Assembly: GCF_003583405.1 (NCBI RefSeq)
Contig: NZ_QXEC01000008.1
Coordinates: 1 to 64,000, forward strand
Length of the DNA stretch: 64,000 nucleotides
Source: Micromonospora radicis
GTDB lineage: Bacteria; Actinomycetota; Actinomycetes; Mycobacteriales; Micromonosporaceae
Direction of reading: 5' to 3'
The notes beneath the pieces are model-generated. The model worked only from the letters and a program-made list of their open reading frames with translations. It had not been told where the DNA came from and made no database searches. The position numbers were made by a program, and so were the translations under genes. Below are positions 49,875 to 57,696 of the stretch, in pieces (within the stretch, counting starts at the first letter, position 1; each line of letters starts with the position of its first letter).

Positions 49875-50779
49875 CGGGCCGGGCCGGGTAGCGCGACCGG
49901 GGTGCCGCTCGGGGTGAGCAGGGCGCGCGCGGCCACCGCCAGCCGACGCCGTTGCGGCACCGTGGCCCGCCGGACGAAGACGTCGTAGTCCTGGGCGGCC
50001 ACCTCGTCGAGGATTCCGCCGTAGAGCGCGTACGCGGTGCGGATGCAGGACTGCGAGGCGGGTTCCAACAGCACCACCCCCGCGGCGGCGGCCGCGTAGT
50101 GCTCCTGGGCCCGGGTCACCTCGTGGCGGATCAGCTCGCGCACCGGTTCGGTCGCCCGGCCGGCGGCCCGGCAGGCCAGCAGGTCGTCGCGGGTCACCCC
50201 GAACTCGGCCAGGTCGTCCTCCGGCAGGTACGTCCGGCCCCGGTCCAGGTCCTCGGCCACGTCCCGGATGAAGTTGGTGAGCTGGAACGCGAAGCCCAGC
50301 TGGCGGGCCGGTTCGCGGGCCGCCGGCAGGTCCGGGCTGCCCAGGATGGGCAACATCATGGTGCCGATGACCGCGGCCGACCCTTCCATGTAGTCCAGCA
50401 GGTGACCGTAGGTGCGGTACGACGCGACGGTCAGGTCCATCGCCATGCTCTTGAGGAACGAGGCGAAGTCCTCGCGGTCGAGGTCGAAGACGGCGATGGT
50501 GTGCAGTACCGCCGGTAGCAACGGATCGTCGACCGGTTCGCCGTGCAGCCCGGCCACGAACCGCCCGCCCCAGTCGTCGAGCCGGGTGGCGCGCTCGGCC
50601 GGCGGCAGGTCCTCGGTCCGGTCGACGATCTCGTCGGCGTACCGGGTGAATCCGTACAAGGCGTGCACATGCCGTCGTTTCCATGCGGGCAGCAGTCGGG
50701 TGGCGAGATAGTAGGTGCGTCCATGCTGTCTGTGCAGCTCACGACACCGCTCGTAGGCAGCGGCGAGGTCCAGCTCCAT
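49871..50779 (-). CDS. crtB: phytoene synthase (CrtB)
   Basis: A 302-residue prenyltransferase of the squalene/phytoene synthase family. Asp-rich motifs ADEIVDRTED and DVAEDLDRGRTYLPEDDL bind the magnesium-diphosphate groups. It condenses two GGPP molecules to phytoene. It lies on the strand opposite to crtE and crtI but shares the promoter region at 50780-50843 with crtE. Confidence 0.94.
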   Translation of the reverse strand: MELDLAAAYERCRELHRQHGRTYYLATRLLPAWKRRHVHALYGFTRYADEIVDRTEDLPPAERATRLDDWGGRFVAGLHGEPVDDPLLPAVLHTIAVFDLDREDFASFLKSMAMDLTVASYRTYGHLLDYMEGSAAVIGTMMLPILGSPDLPAAREPARQLGFAFQLTNFIRDVAEDLDRGRTYLPEDDLAEFGVTRDDLLACRAAGRATEPVRELIRHEVTRAQEHYAAAAAGVVLLEPASQSCIRTAYALYGGILDEVAAQDYDVFVRRATVPQRRRLAVAARALLTPSGTPVALPGPAR

Positions 50780-50792
50780 CGGCCCTCCTCAG

Positions 50793-50814
50793 AATCGACG
50801 CACCAATCGACGCA
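50793..50814. promoter_or_regulatory. direct repeat in the divergent crtB-crtE promoter
   Basis: AATCGACGCA occurs at 50793-50802 and 50805-50814, exactly 12 bases apart, between the divergent genes. The 12-base period (about one helical turn) suits a MerR- or sigma-type regulator binding one DNA face. A TAGGGT -10-like element lies at about 50826 for crtE. Confidence 0.55.
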
Positions 50815-50843
50815 ACTTGCAACCTTAGGGTACGCTCAGCCAC

Positions 50844-51998
50844 ATGGCCAACGATCGACTTACGGGTAACCTCCTTCGCGTGGTGCCTGAACAGCCGATC
50901 GGTGCAGACGAACCGGTTCTGGCCGTCCTTGCCGCGTACACGCAGGACCTCGTCACGGCCGTCGAGAAGACCCTGACCGACTTCCTGGAGTCCGAGGTCG
51001 ACGCACTGACCGAGATCGACGCGTCGATGGGTGCGTTCGCGGCCACGGCACGGGACTGCGTCCTCGCCGGCGGGAAGCGCGTCCGCCCGCTCTTCGCCTA
51101 CTGGGGCTGGCGCGGCGCGGCCGGCGGTGGGGAGCCACTCGACCCGGTGCTGCCCGCACTGGCCACATTGGAGCTACTGCACACCTTCGCGCTGGTCCAC
51201 GACGACGTGATGGACGCCTCGACCACCCGCCGGGGCCGACCCACCGCCCACGTGGCGGTGGCCGCCCAGCACTCCGCCGCCGGGCGAAACGGCGACTCCG
51301 GCCGGTTCGGCGAGGCCGTCGCCGTGCTGATCGGCGACCTCTGCATGGTCTGGGCCGACCAGTTGCTCGCCCAGGCCGCCCTGCCCCCGAACCGGCTGCT
51401 GGAGGTACGCCGCGGCTACGACCGGATGCGGGTGGAGACGGTCGCCGGGCAGTACCTCGACATCCTGGGCGAGACCGACCCGGCCAACTGGTCGGTCGAC
51501 CGGGCGCTGCGGGTGGCCCGCTACAAGACCGCCAGCTACACCGTCCAGCGACCACTGCTCTTCGGCGCCAGCCTGGCCGGTGTGGACGAGGGCGCCCCGC
51601 TGGCCGCCGCGTACACCCGCTACGGGCTCGCCGTCGGCGAGGCGTTCCAACTCCGCGACGATCTACTCGGCGTCTACGGCGACCCGACCACCACCGGCAA
51701 GCCGGCCGGTGACGACCTGCGCACCGGCAAGCCGACCGCGCTGCTCATGCTGGCCCGCGAGCTGGCCAGCCCGGTCCAGCGACAGGCGCTGGACGGCACC
51801 GGCGCACAGTCCGGCGACCCGGAGATCACCCGGCTGGCCGAGGTGGTCACCGACACCGGCGCCGTCGACCGGATCGAGCGGATGATCGACGAACGGGTCG
51901 AGGAGGCGTTGAGCGCCCTTGAGGCGGTCACCATCGACGAGACCGCCCGCACCGCGCTCGTCCGCCTGGCCACCGCGGCCACCCACCGGCGGGCCTGA
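50844..51998 (+). CDS. crtE: geranylgeranyl diphosphate synthase (CrtE)
   Basis: A 384-residue polyprenyl synthetase. The first Asp-rich motif HDDVMDASTTRRGRPT and the second FQLRDDLLGVYGD are complete, as is GGKRVRPLF near residue 76. It makes the C20 precursor for phytoene. It is followed directly by crtI, idi and the MerR-type regulator with overlapping ends. Confidence 0.93.
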   Translation: MANDRLTGNLLRVVPEQPIGADEPVLAVLAAYTQDLVTAVEKTLTDFLESEVDALTEIDASMGAFAATARDCVLAGGKRVRPLFAYWGWRGAAGGGEPLDPVLPALATLELLHTFALVHDDVMDASTTRRGRPTAHVAVAAQHSAAGRNGDSGRFGEAVAVLIGDLCMVWADQLLAQAALPPNRLLEVRRGYDRMRVETVAGQYLDILGETDPANWSVDRALRVARYKTASYTVQRPLLFGASLAGVDEGAPLAAAYTRYGLAVGEAFQLRDDLLGVYGDPTTTGKPAGDDLRTGKPTALLMLARELASPVQRQALDGTGAQSGDPEITRLAEVVTDTGAVDRIERMIDERVEEALSALEAVTIDETARTALVRLATAATHRRA

Positions 51999-52018
51999 TG
52001 CACAGGAGGTGGTCGCCG

Positions 52019-53500
52019 GTGCGGACCGTCGACGGACGTACCGACCGGGTGGTGGTCGTCGGAGCCGGCCTCGGCGGTCTGGCCTGCGCGCTGCACCTGG
52101 CCGGCAGCGGACGGCAGGTGACCGTGCTGGAACGCGAGCCGGTGCCGGGGGGCCGGGCCGGCCGACTCAGCGTCGACGGCTACGAGTTCGACACGGGCCC
52201 GACCGTGCTGACCATGCCCGACCTGATCGCCGAGGCGCTGGGCGCGGTCGGCGAGGAACTGACCGACTGGCTCGACCTGGTCCCCCTCGATCCCGCCTAC
52301 CGGGCCTACTACCCGGACGGCTCGACCCTGGACGTGCTCACCGACACGTCCCGGATGGCGGCGGAGATCTCCCGGGTCTGCGGTCCCCGAGAGGCCGACG
52401 GCTACCTGCGCTTCGTCGACTTCGCGCGCAACCTGTGGCGGCTGGAGCGGGCCGACTTCATCGAACGCAACTTCGACGCGCCCACCGATCTGCTCACCGC
52501 CAACCTGCTCAGGCTGATGGCCACCGGCGCCTTCCGGCGGCTTCAGACCAAGATCGACCAGTTCTTCCGGGATCCTCGGACCCGACGGATCTTCTCCTTC
52601 CAGGCGATGTACGCCGGCCTCGCGCCGCACGACGCGTTGGCCATCTACGCGGTGATCGCGTACCTCGACTCGGTGGCCGGGGTCTACTTCCCGCGCGGCG
52701 GCATCCACGCCGTCTCCCGGGGCATGGCCGGCGCCGCGGAGAAGCACGGCGTGCAGATCCGGTACGGCACCACGGTGACCCGGGTGGAGACCGCGAACGG
52801 CCGCGCCACCGGCGTACTGACCGCCGACGGCGAGTTCGTCCCGGCGGACGCGGTGGTGCTCAACCCCGACCTGCCGGTGGCCTACCGCGACCTGCTCCCC
52901 CCGGCCCGTCCCCGCCGGCTCACCTACTCACCGTCCTGCGTCGTGCTGCACGTCGGCTCGACCCAGGGCTACCGTCGGATCGCCCACCACAACATCCACT
53001 TCGGTCGGGCCTGGAAGGGCACCTTCGACGAGGTGATCCGGCGCGGCGAGTTGATGACCGACCCATCCCTGCTGGTCACCAACCCGAGCCGGACCGATCC
53101 GGCGGTGGCACCCGGCGGCCGGCACACCTACTACGTACTCGCGCCCGTGCCCAACCTCGACCGGGCACCGTTCGACTGGCGGGGCGGCCTCACCACCCGC
53201 TACACCGACAGTCTGATCGCCGCCCTGGAAGAGCGCGGCTACGTCGGTTTCGGCGCCGGGGTCGAGGTGCTCCGGGCGGTCACCCCGGCCGAGTGGGCGC
53301 AGCAGGGGATGGCGGCCGGCACGCCCTTCGCCGCCGCGCACACCCTCTTCCAGACCGGTCCATTCCGCCCCGCCAACCTGCACCGTTCGCTGTCGAACGT
53401 GGTCTTCGTCGGCTCGGGCACCCAACCCGGCGTCGGGGTCCCGATGGTGCTCATCTCCGGCAAGCTCGCCGCCGGCCGGATCACCGGAGGACGGTCCTGA
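52019..53500 (+). CDS. crtI: phytoene desaturase (CrtI)
   Basis: A 493-residue FAD enzyme with the N-terminal Rossmann VVVVGAGLGGLACALHLAGSG, the YEFDTGPTVLTMP stretch typical of bacterial CrtI and a C-terminal NVVFVGSGTQPGVGVPMVLISGKLAA. It desaturates phytoene, probably to lycopene. The GTG at 52019 is preferred because AGGAGGTGG lies nine bases upstream; ATG 51998 in frame, overlapping crtE, is the alternative. Confidence 0.93.
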   Translation: MRTVDGRTDRVVVVGAGLGGLACALHLAGSGRQVTVLEREPVPGGRAGRLSVDGYEFDTGPTVLTMPDLIAEALGAVGEELTDWLDLVPLDPAYRAYYPDGSTLDVLTDTSRMAAEISRVCGPREADGYLRFVDFARNLWRLERADFIERNFDAPTDLLTANLLRLMATGAFRRLQTKIDQFFRDPRTRRIFSFQAMYAGLAPHDALAIYAVIAYLDSVAGVYFPRGGIHAVSRGMAGAAEKHGVQIRYGTTVTRVETANGRATGVLTADGEFVPADAVVLNPDLPVAYRDLLPPARPRRLTYSPSCVVLHVGSTQGYRRIAHHNIHFGRAWKGTFDEVIRRGELMTDPSLLVTNPSRTDPAVAPGGRHTYYVLAPVPNLDRAPFDWRGGLTTRYTDSLIAALEERGYVGFGAGVEVLRAVTPAEWAQQGMAAGTPFAAAHTLFQTGPFRPANLHRSLSNVVFVGSGTQPGVGVPMVLISGKLAAGRITGGRS

Positions 53501-54087
53501 TGCCCCAGTCCCGCGAGGGTCACCTGGTCGAGCTGGTGGACGAGACGGGTCAGGCGGTCGGCTCGACCTCCGTGGCCGCCGCCCACCAGCCACCGGGTCA
53601 ACTACACCGGGCGTTCTCCGTACTGCTGGTGGCCCCGGACGGTCGGGTGCTGCTGCAGCGCCGCGCCCCGGTCAAGACCCGCTTCCCGCTGCGCTGGGCC
53701 AACTCCTGCTGCGGCCATCCACTGCCCGGTGAGTCCCTCGCCACCGCCGCCAACCGGCGGCTGCGGGAGGAACTCGGCGCCGGGCCGGTGCCGCTGACCG
53801 AGGTCGGGATCCACCTCTACCGCGCCGAGGACCCCGGCACCGGCCGGGTCGAGGTCGAGTACGACCACGTGCTGCGCGGCGAGTTCCGACCGGACCAGCC
53901 GCTGCACCCCGACCCCGCCGAGGTCGCGGAGCTGCGCTGGGCCGACCCGGTGACACTGGCCGCCGAGATCGGCGACGATCCCGACTCCTACGCACCGTGG
54001 CTGGCGGGCGTGGTCGACCGGCTGCTGCACCCCTCGGAACCGGCCGGAGTGCCCGGCGACGCGCCGGAGCGGCCGGGTGGCCGATGA
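53500..54087 (+). CDS. idi: isopentenyl-diphosphate delta-isomerase (type I)
   Basis: A 195-residue Nudix-fold isomerase with HRAFSVLL, NSCCGHPLPGESLATAANRRLREELG and EVEYDHVLRGEF. The Cys in SCCGHP and the Glu pair in the later EYDHV segment are catalytic in this family. It balances IPP and DMAPP for GGPP synthesis. TGATG overlap with crtI. Confidence 0.93.
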   Translation: MPQSREGHLVELVDETGQAVGSTSVAAAHQPPGQLHRAFSVLLVAPDGRVLLQRRAPVKTRFPLRWANSCCGHPLPGESLATAANRRLREELGAGPVPLTEVGIHLYRAEDPGTGRVEVEYDHVLRGEFRPDQPLHPDPAEVAELRWADPVTLAAEIGDDPDSYAPWLAGVVDRLLHPSEPAGVPGDAPERPGGR

Positions 54088-55027
54088 GGCGCTGAGCGCC
54101 GGGGCGGTGGCCCGCCGACTGGGCGTCGCGGTGACCACGTTGCGCACCTGGCACCAGCGGTACGGGCTCGGGCCCAGCCAGCACGTACCAGGACACCACC
54201 GGCGCTACACCCCGACCGACCTGGCCCGGCTGGAGGTCATGCGGCGACTCACCGCCGAGGGGGTCAGCCCGGCCGAAGCAGCCCGCTGGGCCCGGCAGAC
54301 GGCCGACTCGACCGCGCAGCGAGCCACCCCGCGGAGCGGTCCGAGACGGACCCGCGACGGCGGCGGCACGACCATCCCGGTCAACCGCGCCGGGCCGGCG
54401 GCGCGCGGTCTGGCCCGGGCCGCGATGCGGCTCGACTCGGCGGCGATCAGCGAGACGATCTCCCGGACCATCGCCGCCGACGGTGTCGTCGCCACCTGGG
54501 ACCGGCTGCTGCGTCCGGTCCTGGTCGGCATCGGCGAGCGACACGCCGCGACCGGGGGACTGATCGAGGTGGAGCATCTGTTCTCCCGGTACGTGTCGGC
54601 GGCGCTCGCCGCGGTCGTGACGGCCCGCCCCGCGCCCGCCGGACGACCGCCTCGGATCCTGCTCTCCTGCGCCGACGAGGAGCAGCACAGCCTGCCGCTG
54701 GAGGCGTTGGCGGCGGCGCTCGTCGAGGCCGGCGTCAGCCACCGGATGCTCGGCGCCCGGGTGCCGGTCGCCGCCCTGTTGGACGCGATCGACCGGATCG
54801 GCCCGGCCGCCGTGGTGCTCTGGTCGCACACCCGGGCCACCGCCGATCCGGCCCAGCTCACCGCCCTGCTCACCGCGCCGCGTCGACCCTTGCTGGTGCT
54901 CGCCGCCGGACCCGGGTGGCAGCCCGAGGCGCTGCCCAGCGGGGTGATGCGCCCGGTCGACCTGGCCGAGGCCGTCACCCTCGCCGTCGCGGTACGCAAC
55001 TCGCTCGATCGCTCCGCCGCCTCCTGA
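54077..55027 (+). CDS. MerR family regulator with B12-binding-like domain (LitR/CarH type)
   Basis: A 316-residue regulator. Residues 5-75 are a MerR-type helix-turn-helix (LSAGAVARRLGVAVTTLRTWHQRYGLGPSQHVPGHHRRYTPTDLARLEVM). Residues about 115-185 resemble the four-helix cap with the conserved Glu166-His167 pair, and 190-316 the cobalamin-binding Rossmann part with His204 in EEQHSL as possible lower cobalt ligand. The Trp found in CarH near 156 is a His here (GERHAATGG). CarH/LitR proteins repress carotenoid genes in the dark and release DNA in light. It ends the crt operon, overlapping idi by 11 bases; autoregulation is likely. Confidence 0.85.
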   Translation: MADEALSAGAVARRLGVAVTTLRTWHQRYGLGPSQHVPGHHRRYTPTDLARLEVMRRLTAEGVSPAEAARWARQTADSTAQRATPRSGPRRTRDGGGTTIPVNRAGPAARGLARAAMRLDSAAISETISRTIAADGVVATWDRLLRPVLVGIGERHAATGGLIEVEHLFSRYVSAALAAVVTARPAPAGRPPRILLSCADEEQHSLPLEALAAALVEAGVSHRMLGARVPVAALLDAIDRIGPAAVVLWSHTRATADPAQLTALLTAPRRPLLVLAAGPGWQPEALPSGVMRPVDLAEAVTLAVAVRNSLDRSAAS

Positions 55028-55102
55028 CCCGCCGTCGATCCACCGAAAAGGGATGAACTAGCGTCGGGGGCTACGTACCCGAACCCTTCTCGGGAGCGAA
55101 CG

Positions 55103-55885
55103 ATGCAATCTCGTGCCCTGCTCGCCTGCGTCACGGGCCTGGCCGTACTGCTGCTCTCCGGCTGCGGCGCGGATCCACCCGAGCCCACCGCGTCGCCCGC
55201 CAGCCCACCCCCCTCGGCGGCGCTGCCGCCACAGCCGTCGACACCGACCCCGACCGCCTCGCCGACGCCCACGCTGCGGGCGCTGCCGGCCAAGCTGCCC
55301 GCCGGCCTGGTCCGCACCACCGGGGTTTCCCAGGTGGCCCTCACCTTCGACGACGGGCCCGACCCGAACTGGACTCCGAAGGTGCTGGACCGGCTCAAGG
55401 CGGCCAAGGTCAAGGCCACCTTCTGCGTGGTCGGCACCCAGGTCCGCAAGCACCCCGAGTTGGTCCGGCGGATCGCCCGGGAGGGACACCAGCTCTGCAA
55501 CCACAGCTGGAACCACGACTTCGACCTGGCGCGGCGTCCGGTGGCCGAGATCCGCGCCGACCTCGTCCGCACGAACAGGGAGATCCGGCGGGCGGTACCG
55601 GACGCGGAGGTGCCGTTCTACCGGCAGCCGGGTGGCCGCTGGACCGCGGAGGTGGTGAAGGTCGCGAAGCGGTTGGGCATGCGGTCGCTGCACTGGACGG
55701 TCGACCCGAAGGACTGGGCCCGGCCGACCGCCGCCACGATCGAGAAGCGGGTCGAGCGGGCGGCCCGGCCCGGCGCGGTCGTCCTGTTGCACGACGGCGG
55801 CGGCAACCGGGCCGCCACCCTGGCCGCCTGCCGCAAGCTGATCGCCGCGCTGAAGCGCGACCACGGCGTCGCCCGGCTCCGCTAG
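55103..55885 (+). CDS. lipoprotein polysaccharide deacetylase (NodB/CE4)
   Basis: A 260-residue cell-surface lipoprotein with lipobox LLSGC (Cys21), a Pro/Thr/Ser-rich linker (22-60) and a CE4 NodB domain: TFDDGPD (catalytic and metal Asp), HSWNH (metal His pair), YRQPGGRW, DPKDW and LLHDGGG. It should remove N- or O-acetyl groups from peptidoglycan or another glycan. ATG 55103 follows GGGAG by eight bases. A 14-bp hairpin follows. Confidence 0.92.
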   Translation: MQSRALLACVTGLAVLLLSGCGADPPEPTASPASPPPSAALPPQPSTPTPTASPTPTLRALPAKLPAGLVRTTGVSQVALTFDDGPDPNWTPKVLDRLKAAKVKATFCVVGTQVRKHPELVRRIAREGHQLCNHSWNHDFDLARRPVAEIRADLVRTNREIRRAVPDAEVPFYRQPGGRWTAEVVKVAKRLGMRSLHWTVDPKDWARPTAATIEKRVERAARPGAVVLLHDGGGNRAATLAACRKLIAALKRDHGVARLR

Positions 55886-55890
55886 CCGTC

Positions 55891-55931
55891 CTCTGGTCGG
55901 CGCCGGGTCGCCGCTTCGGCGCCGACCAGAG
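55891..55931. terminator. terminator hairpin after polysaccharide deacetylase
   Basis: Perfect 14-base arms CTCTGGTCGGCGCC and GGCGCCGACCAGAG with a 13-base loop start five bases after the stop codon. Confidence 0.7.
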
Positions 55932-56082
55932 CCCGCTGACCTGTGGTTTCGTCCGACCTGACGGCTGCTGCCATACCGGTTTGGTCGTCCGGTGAGACAT
56001 CACGTATGCTTTCCAAGCCTCCGGCGGGGCCGGATGGGAGCAAGTCCGCACAGAGTTGCGAATGTGCAATGATGGCGGGGCC

Positions 56083-56155
56083 GCCCTCATCGTCTAGCGG
56101 CCCAGGACGCCGCCCTTTCAAGGCGGTAGCACGGGTTCGAATCCCGTTGGGGGCA
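56083..56155 (+). tRNA. tRNA-Glu (anticodon TTC)
   Basis: A 73-base cloverleaf with acceptor GCCCTCA/TGGGGGC (one G-T pair), anticodon loop CTTTCAA and T-arm ACGGGTTCGAATCCCGT. Confidence 0.96.
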
Positions 56156-56188
56156 CGGTCCGGCTTCGGCCGGATGCAACATCAGCTA

Positions 56189-56262
56189 GGTCCTGTGGAG
56201 CAGTTGGAGTGCTCGCCGCCCTGTCAAGGCGGAGGTCGCGGGTTCAAGTCCCGTCAGGACCG
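56189..56262 (+). tRNA. tRNA-Asp (anticodon GTC)
   Basis: A 74-base cloverleaf with acceptor GGTCCTG/CAGGACC, discriminator G, anticodon loop CTGTCAA and T-arm GCGGGTTCAAGTCCCGT. Confidence 0.96.
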
Positions 56263-56271
56263 CAAGCGCTG

Positions 56272-56294
56272 ACGCCGCGCACCACGCGCGGCGT
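56272..56294. terminator. hairpin after tRNA-Asp
   Basis: ACGCCGCGC and GCGCGGCGT form a perfect 9-bp stem with loop ACCAC, followed by TCTGCG. Confidence 0.65.
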
Positions 56295-56367
56295 TCTGCG
56301 TATCGGGGCAGCTGACCCGACCGATGGTGATCCCGTCGGGCGGGTAGCATGAACCGAGCACCACCAC

Positions 56368-56441
56368 GGCCAGGTAGCTCAGTTGGTACGAGCGTCCGAC
56401 TGAAAATCGGAAGGTCGGCGGTTCGACCCCGCCCCTGGCCA
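56368..56441 (+). tRNA. tRNA-Phe (anticodon GAA)
   Basis: A 74-base cloverleaf with acceptor GGCCAGG/CCTGGCC, anticodon loop CTGAAAA and T-arm GGCGGTTCGACCCCGCC. Confidence 0.96.
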
Positions 56442-56464
56442 CATAGCCTTTCGCCGGGCTACAG

Positions 56465-56498
56465 AGATCCCCACCAGCGGAAACGTAGGTGGGGATCT
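56465..56498. terminator. hairpin after tRNA-Phe
   Basis: AGATCCCCACC and GGTGGGGATCT are perfect 11-base arms with a 12-base loop, followed by TGCTGTT. Confidence 0.65.
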
Positions 56499-56628
56499 TG
56501 CTGTTGGTACGCCTGCCGCGGCGCCGCCGACCGGTCCGGCGGAACCGTCCGCAACCGGACAGATCACCAGGCGGGACGGACATCAGCCATGCTGCGCAGC
56601 CGGGCATCAGCCGGTATGGTCCGGGCCT

Positions 56629-57141
56629 ATGGGGCACGGGATGGCCGATCCGACCGACATCCAGCAGGATCACGAGCGCTACGCACTGCGCACCAGCCTG
56701 CTGGTTCCGGCCCCCGCAGCCGAGGCATACGAGGTCTTCACCGGCCGACTCGCGGACTGGTGGGTCACCGAGTACACCTGGTCCGGCCCGGCCGTCCTCG
56801 CCGACCTCGGCATGGAGCCGCGGGCCGGCGGGATGCTCTACGAGATCGGCCCCTACGGATTCCGCAACGACTGGGGCCGGGTGCTCACCTGGGATCCGCC
56901 CCGCCGGCTGGTCTTCACCTGGCAGATCAGTGCGGACCGCGCGCCGGTGCCCGACCCGGCGCAGGCCAGCGAGGTCGAGGTGCTGTTCACTCCGGCGGGC
57001 GGCGGCACCCTCGTCGAGGTCACGCACCGGCACTTCGACCGGCACGGTGAGGCCGCCGAGGGCTACCGGCAGGCGCTCACCGCCGGCTGGCACGAACTGC
57101 TCTCCCGCTACTCCGCTACGGTCGCCGACCGGGTCGGCTGA
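56629..57141 (+). CDS. SRPBCC (AHSA1-like) domain protein
   Basis: A 170-residue soluble START-like protein: LLVPAPAAEAYEVFTGRLADWW, EIGPYGFRNDWGRVLTWDPPRRLVFTWQI and the C-terminal helix GYRQALTAGWHELLSRY are typical of activator of Hsp90 ATPase 1-like proteins. It probably binds a hydrophobic ligand or acts as a toxin-stress protein; function unproven. A TATGGT -10-like element at 56615 would give a very short leader; ATG 56641 is an alternative start. Confidence 0.8.
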   Translation: MGHGMADPTDIQQDHERYALRTSLLVPAPAAEAYEVFTGRLADWWVTEYTWSGPAVLADLGMEPRAGGMLYEIGPYGFRNDWGRVLTWDPPRRLVFTWQISADRAPVPDPAQASEVEVLFTPAGGGTLVEVTHRHFDRHGEAAEGYRQALTAGWHELLSRYSATVADRVG

Positions 57142-57152
57142 GCGAGCGGTCC

Positions 57153-57587
57153 TCAGGTGCAGCGGTGCCGCAGCGTGGCCACGGTCGAGCCGGCGAGGGT
57201 GAGCAGGCACTCCGGCAGCAGGCCGTCGGCCGCCGCCGCGCCGAACAGGGCCTGAGCGGTGTCGAGGTCCGAGTTGGCGTACGCGCTGACGAAGCGGGCC
57301 ACCCATCGGGCGTCGTACCCCGCCTGGTCTATGTCGGGGAAGTCGAGTGCGCAGGCTCCGGGCGGCACCGGATCGCCGACCATGGTCGCGGCCAGGCACC
57401 ACGCCACGTCGTACGCGCCGGTCAGGCCGGCCCGGTCGACGACCGCGTCGAAGGTTCCCGCCACCGCGTCGGAGTCTCCGTCGAGCGCCGAACTGAGGAT
57501 GGCCGCGGCGTCGGCAAGCGTCTGCTGTGGCGAGTCGGTCACCCACCGCACGGTAGGGGTGCCGGTCAAGGAGCCGTCAACCGTCAC
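57153..57587 (-). CDS. hypothetical protein
   Basis: A protein of about 144 residues with helical character: QQTLADAAAILSSALDGDSDAVAGTFDAVVDRAGLTGAYDVAWCLAATMVG and ARWVARFVSAYANSDLDTAQALFGAAAADGLLPECLLTLAGSTVA. Three cysteines; no signal peptide. The sequence is not recognised. The start is unsure; GTG 57587 has GGAGA very close upstream. Divergent from the solute-binding protein gene. Confidence 0.58.
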   Translation of the reverse strand: MTVDGSLTGTPTVRWVTDSPQQTLADAAAILSSALDGDSDAVAGTFDAVVDRAGLTGAYDVAWCLAATMVGDPVPPGACALDFPDIDQAGYDARWVARFVSAYANSDLDTAQALFGAAAADGLLPECLLTLAGSTVATLRHRCT

Positions 57588-57696
57588 TCTCCGTACACGA
57601 CGGAGGCGACCTGCGGATAGACGGGCCTCCACGGTCCCGTTGCCCGGCGCGGCACGCTAGTCTGCGCAGCGGACCTTCGCCCGAGGAAGGACGACG

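Noticed and set aside
49875..50684. N-terminal extension of the photolyase frame
   Set aside because: It overlaps the phytoene synthase gene and has only Arg-rich non-homologous sequence; GTG 49874 with GTGA coupling is far better.
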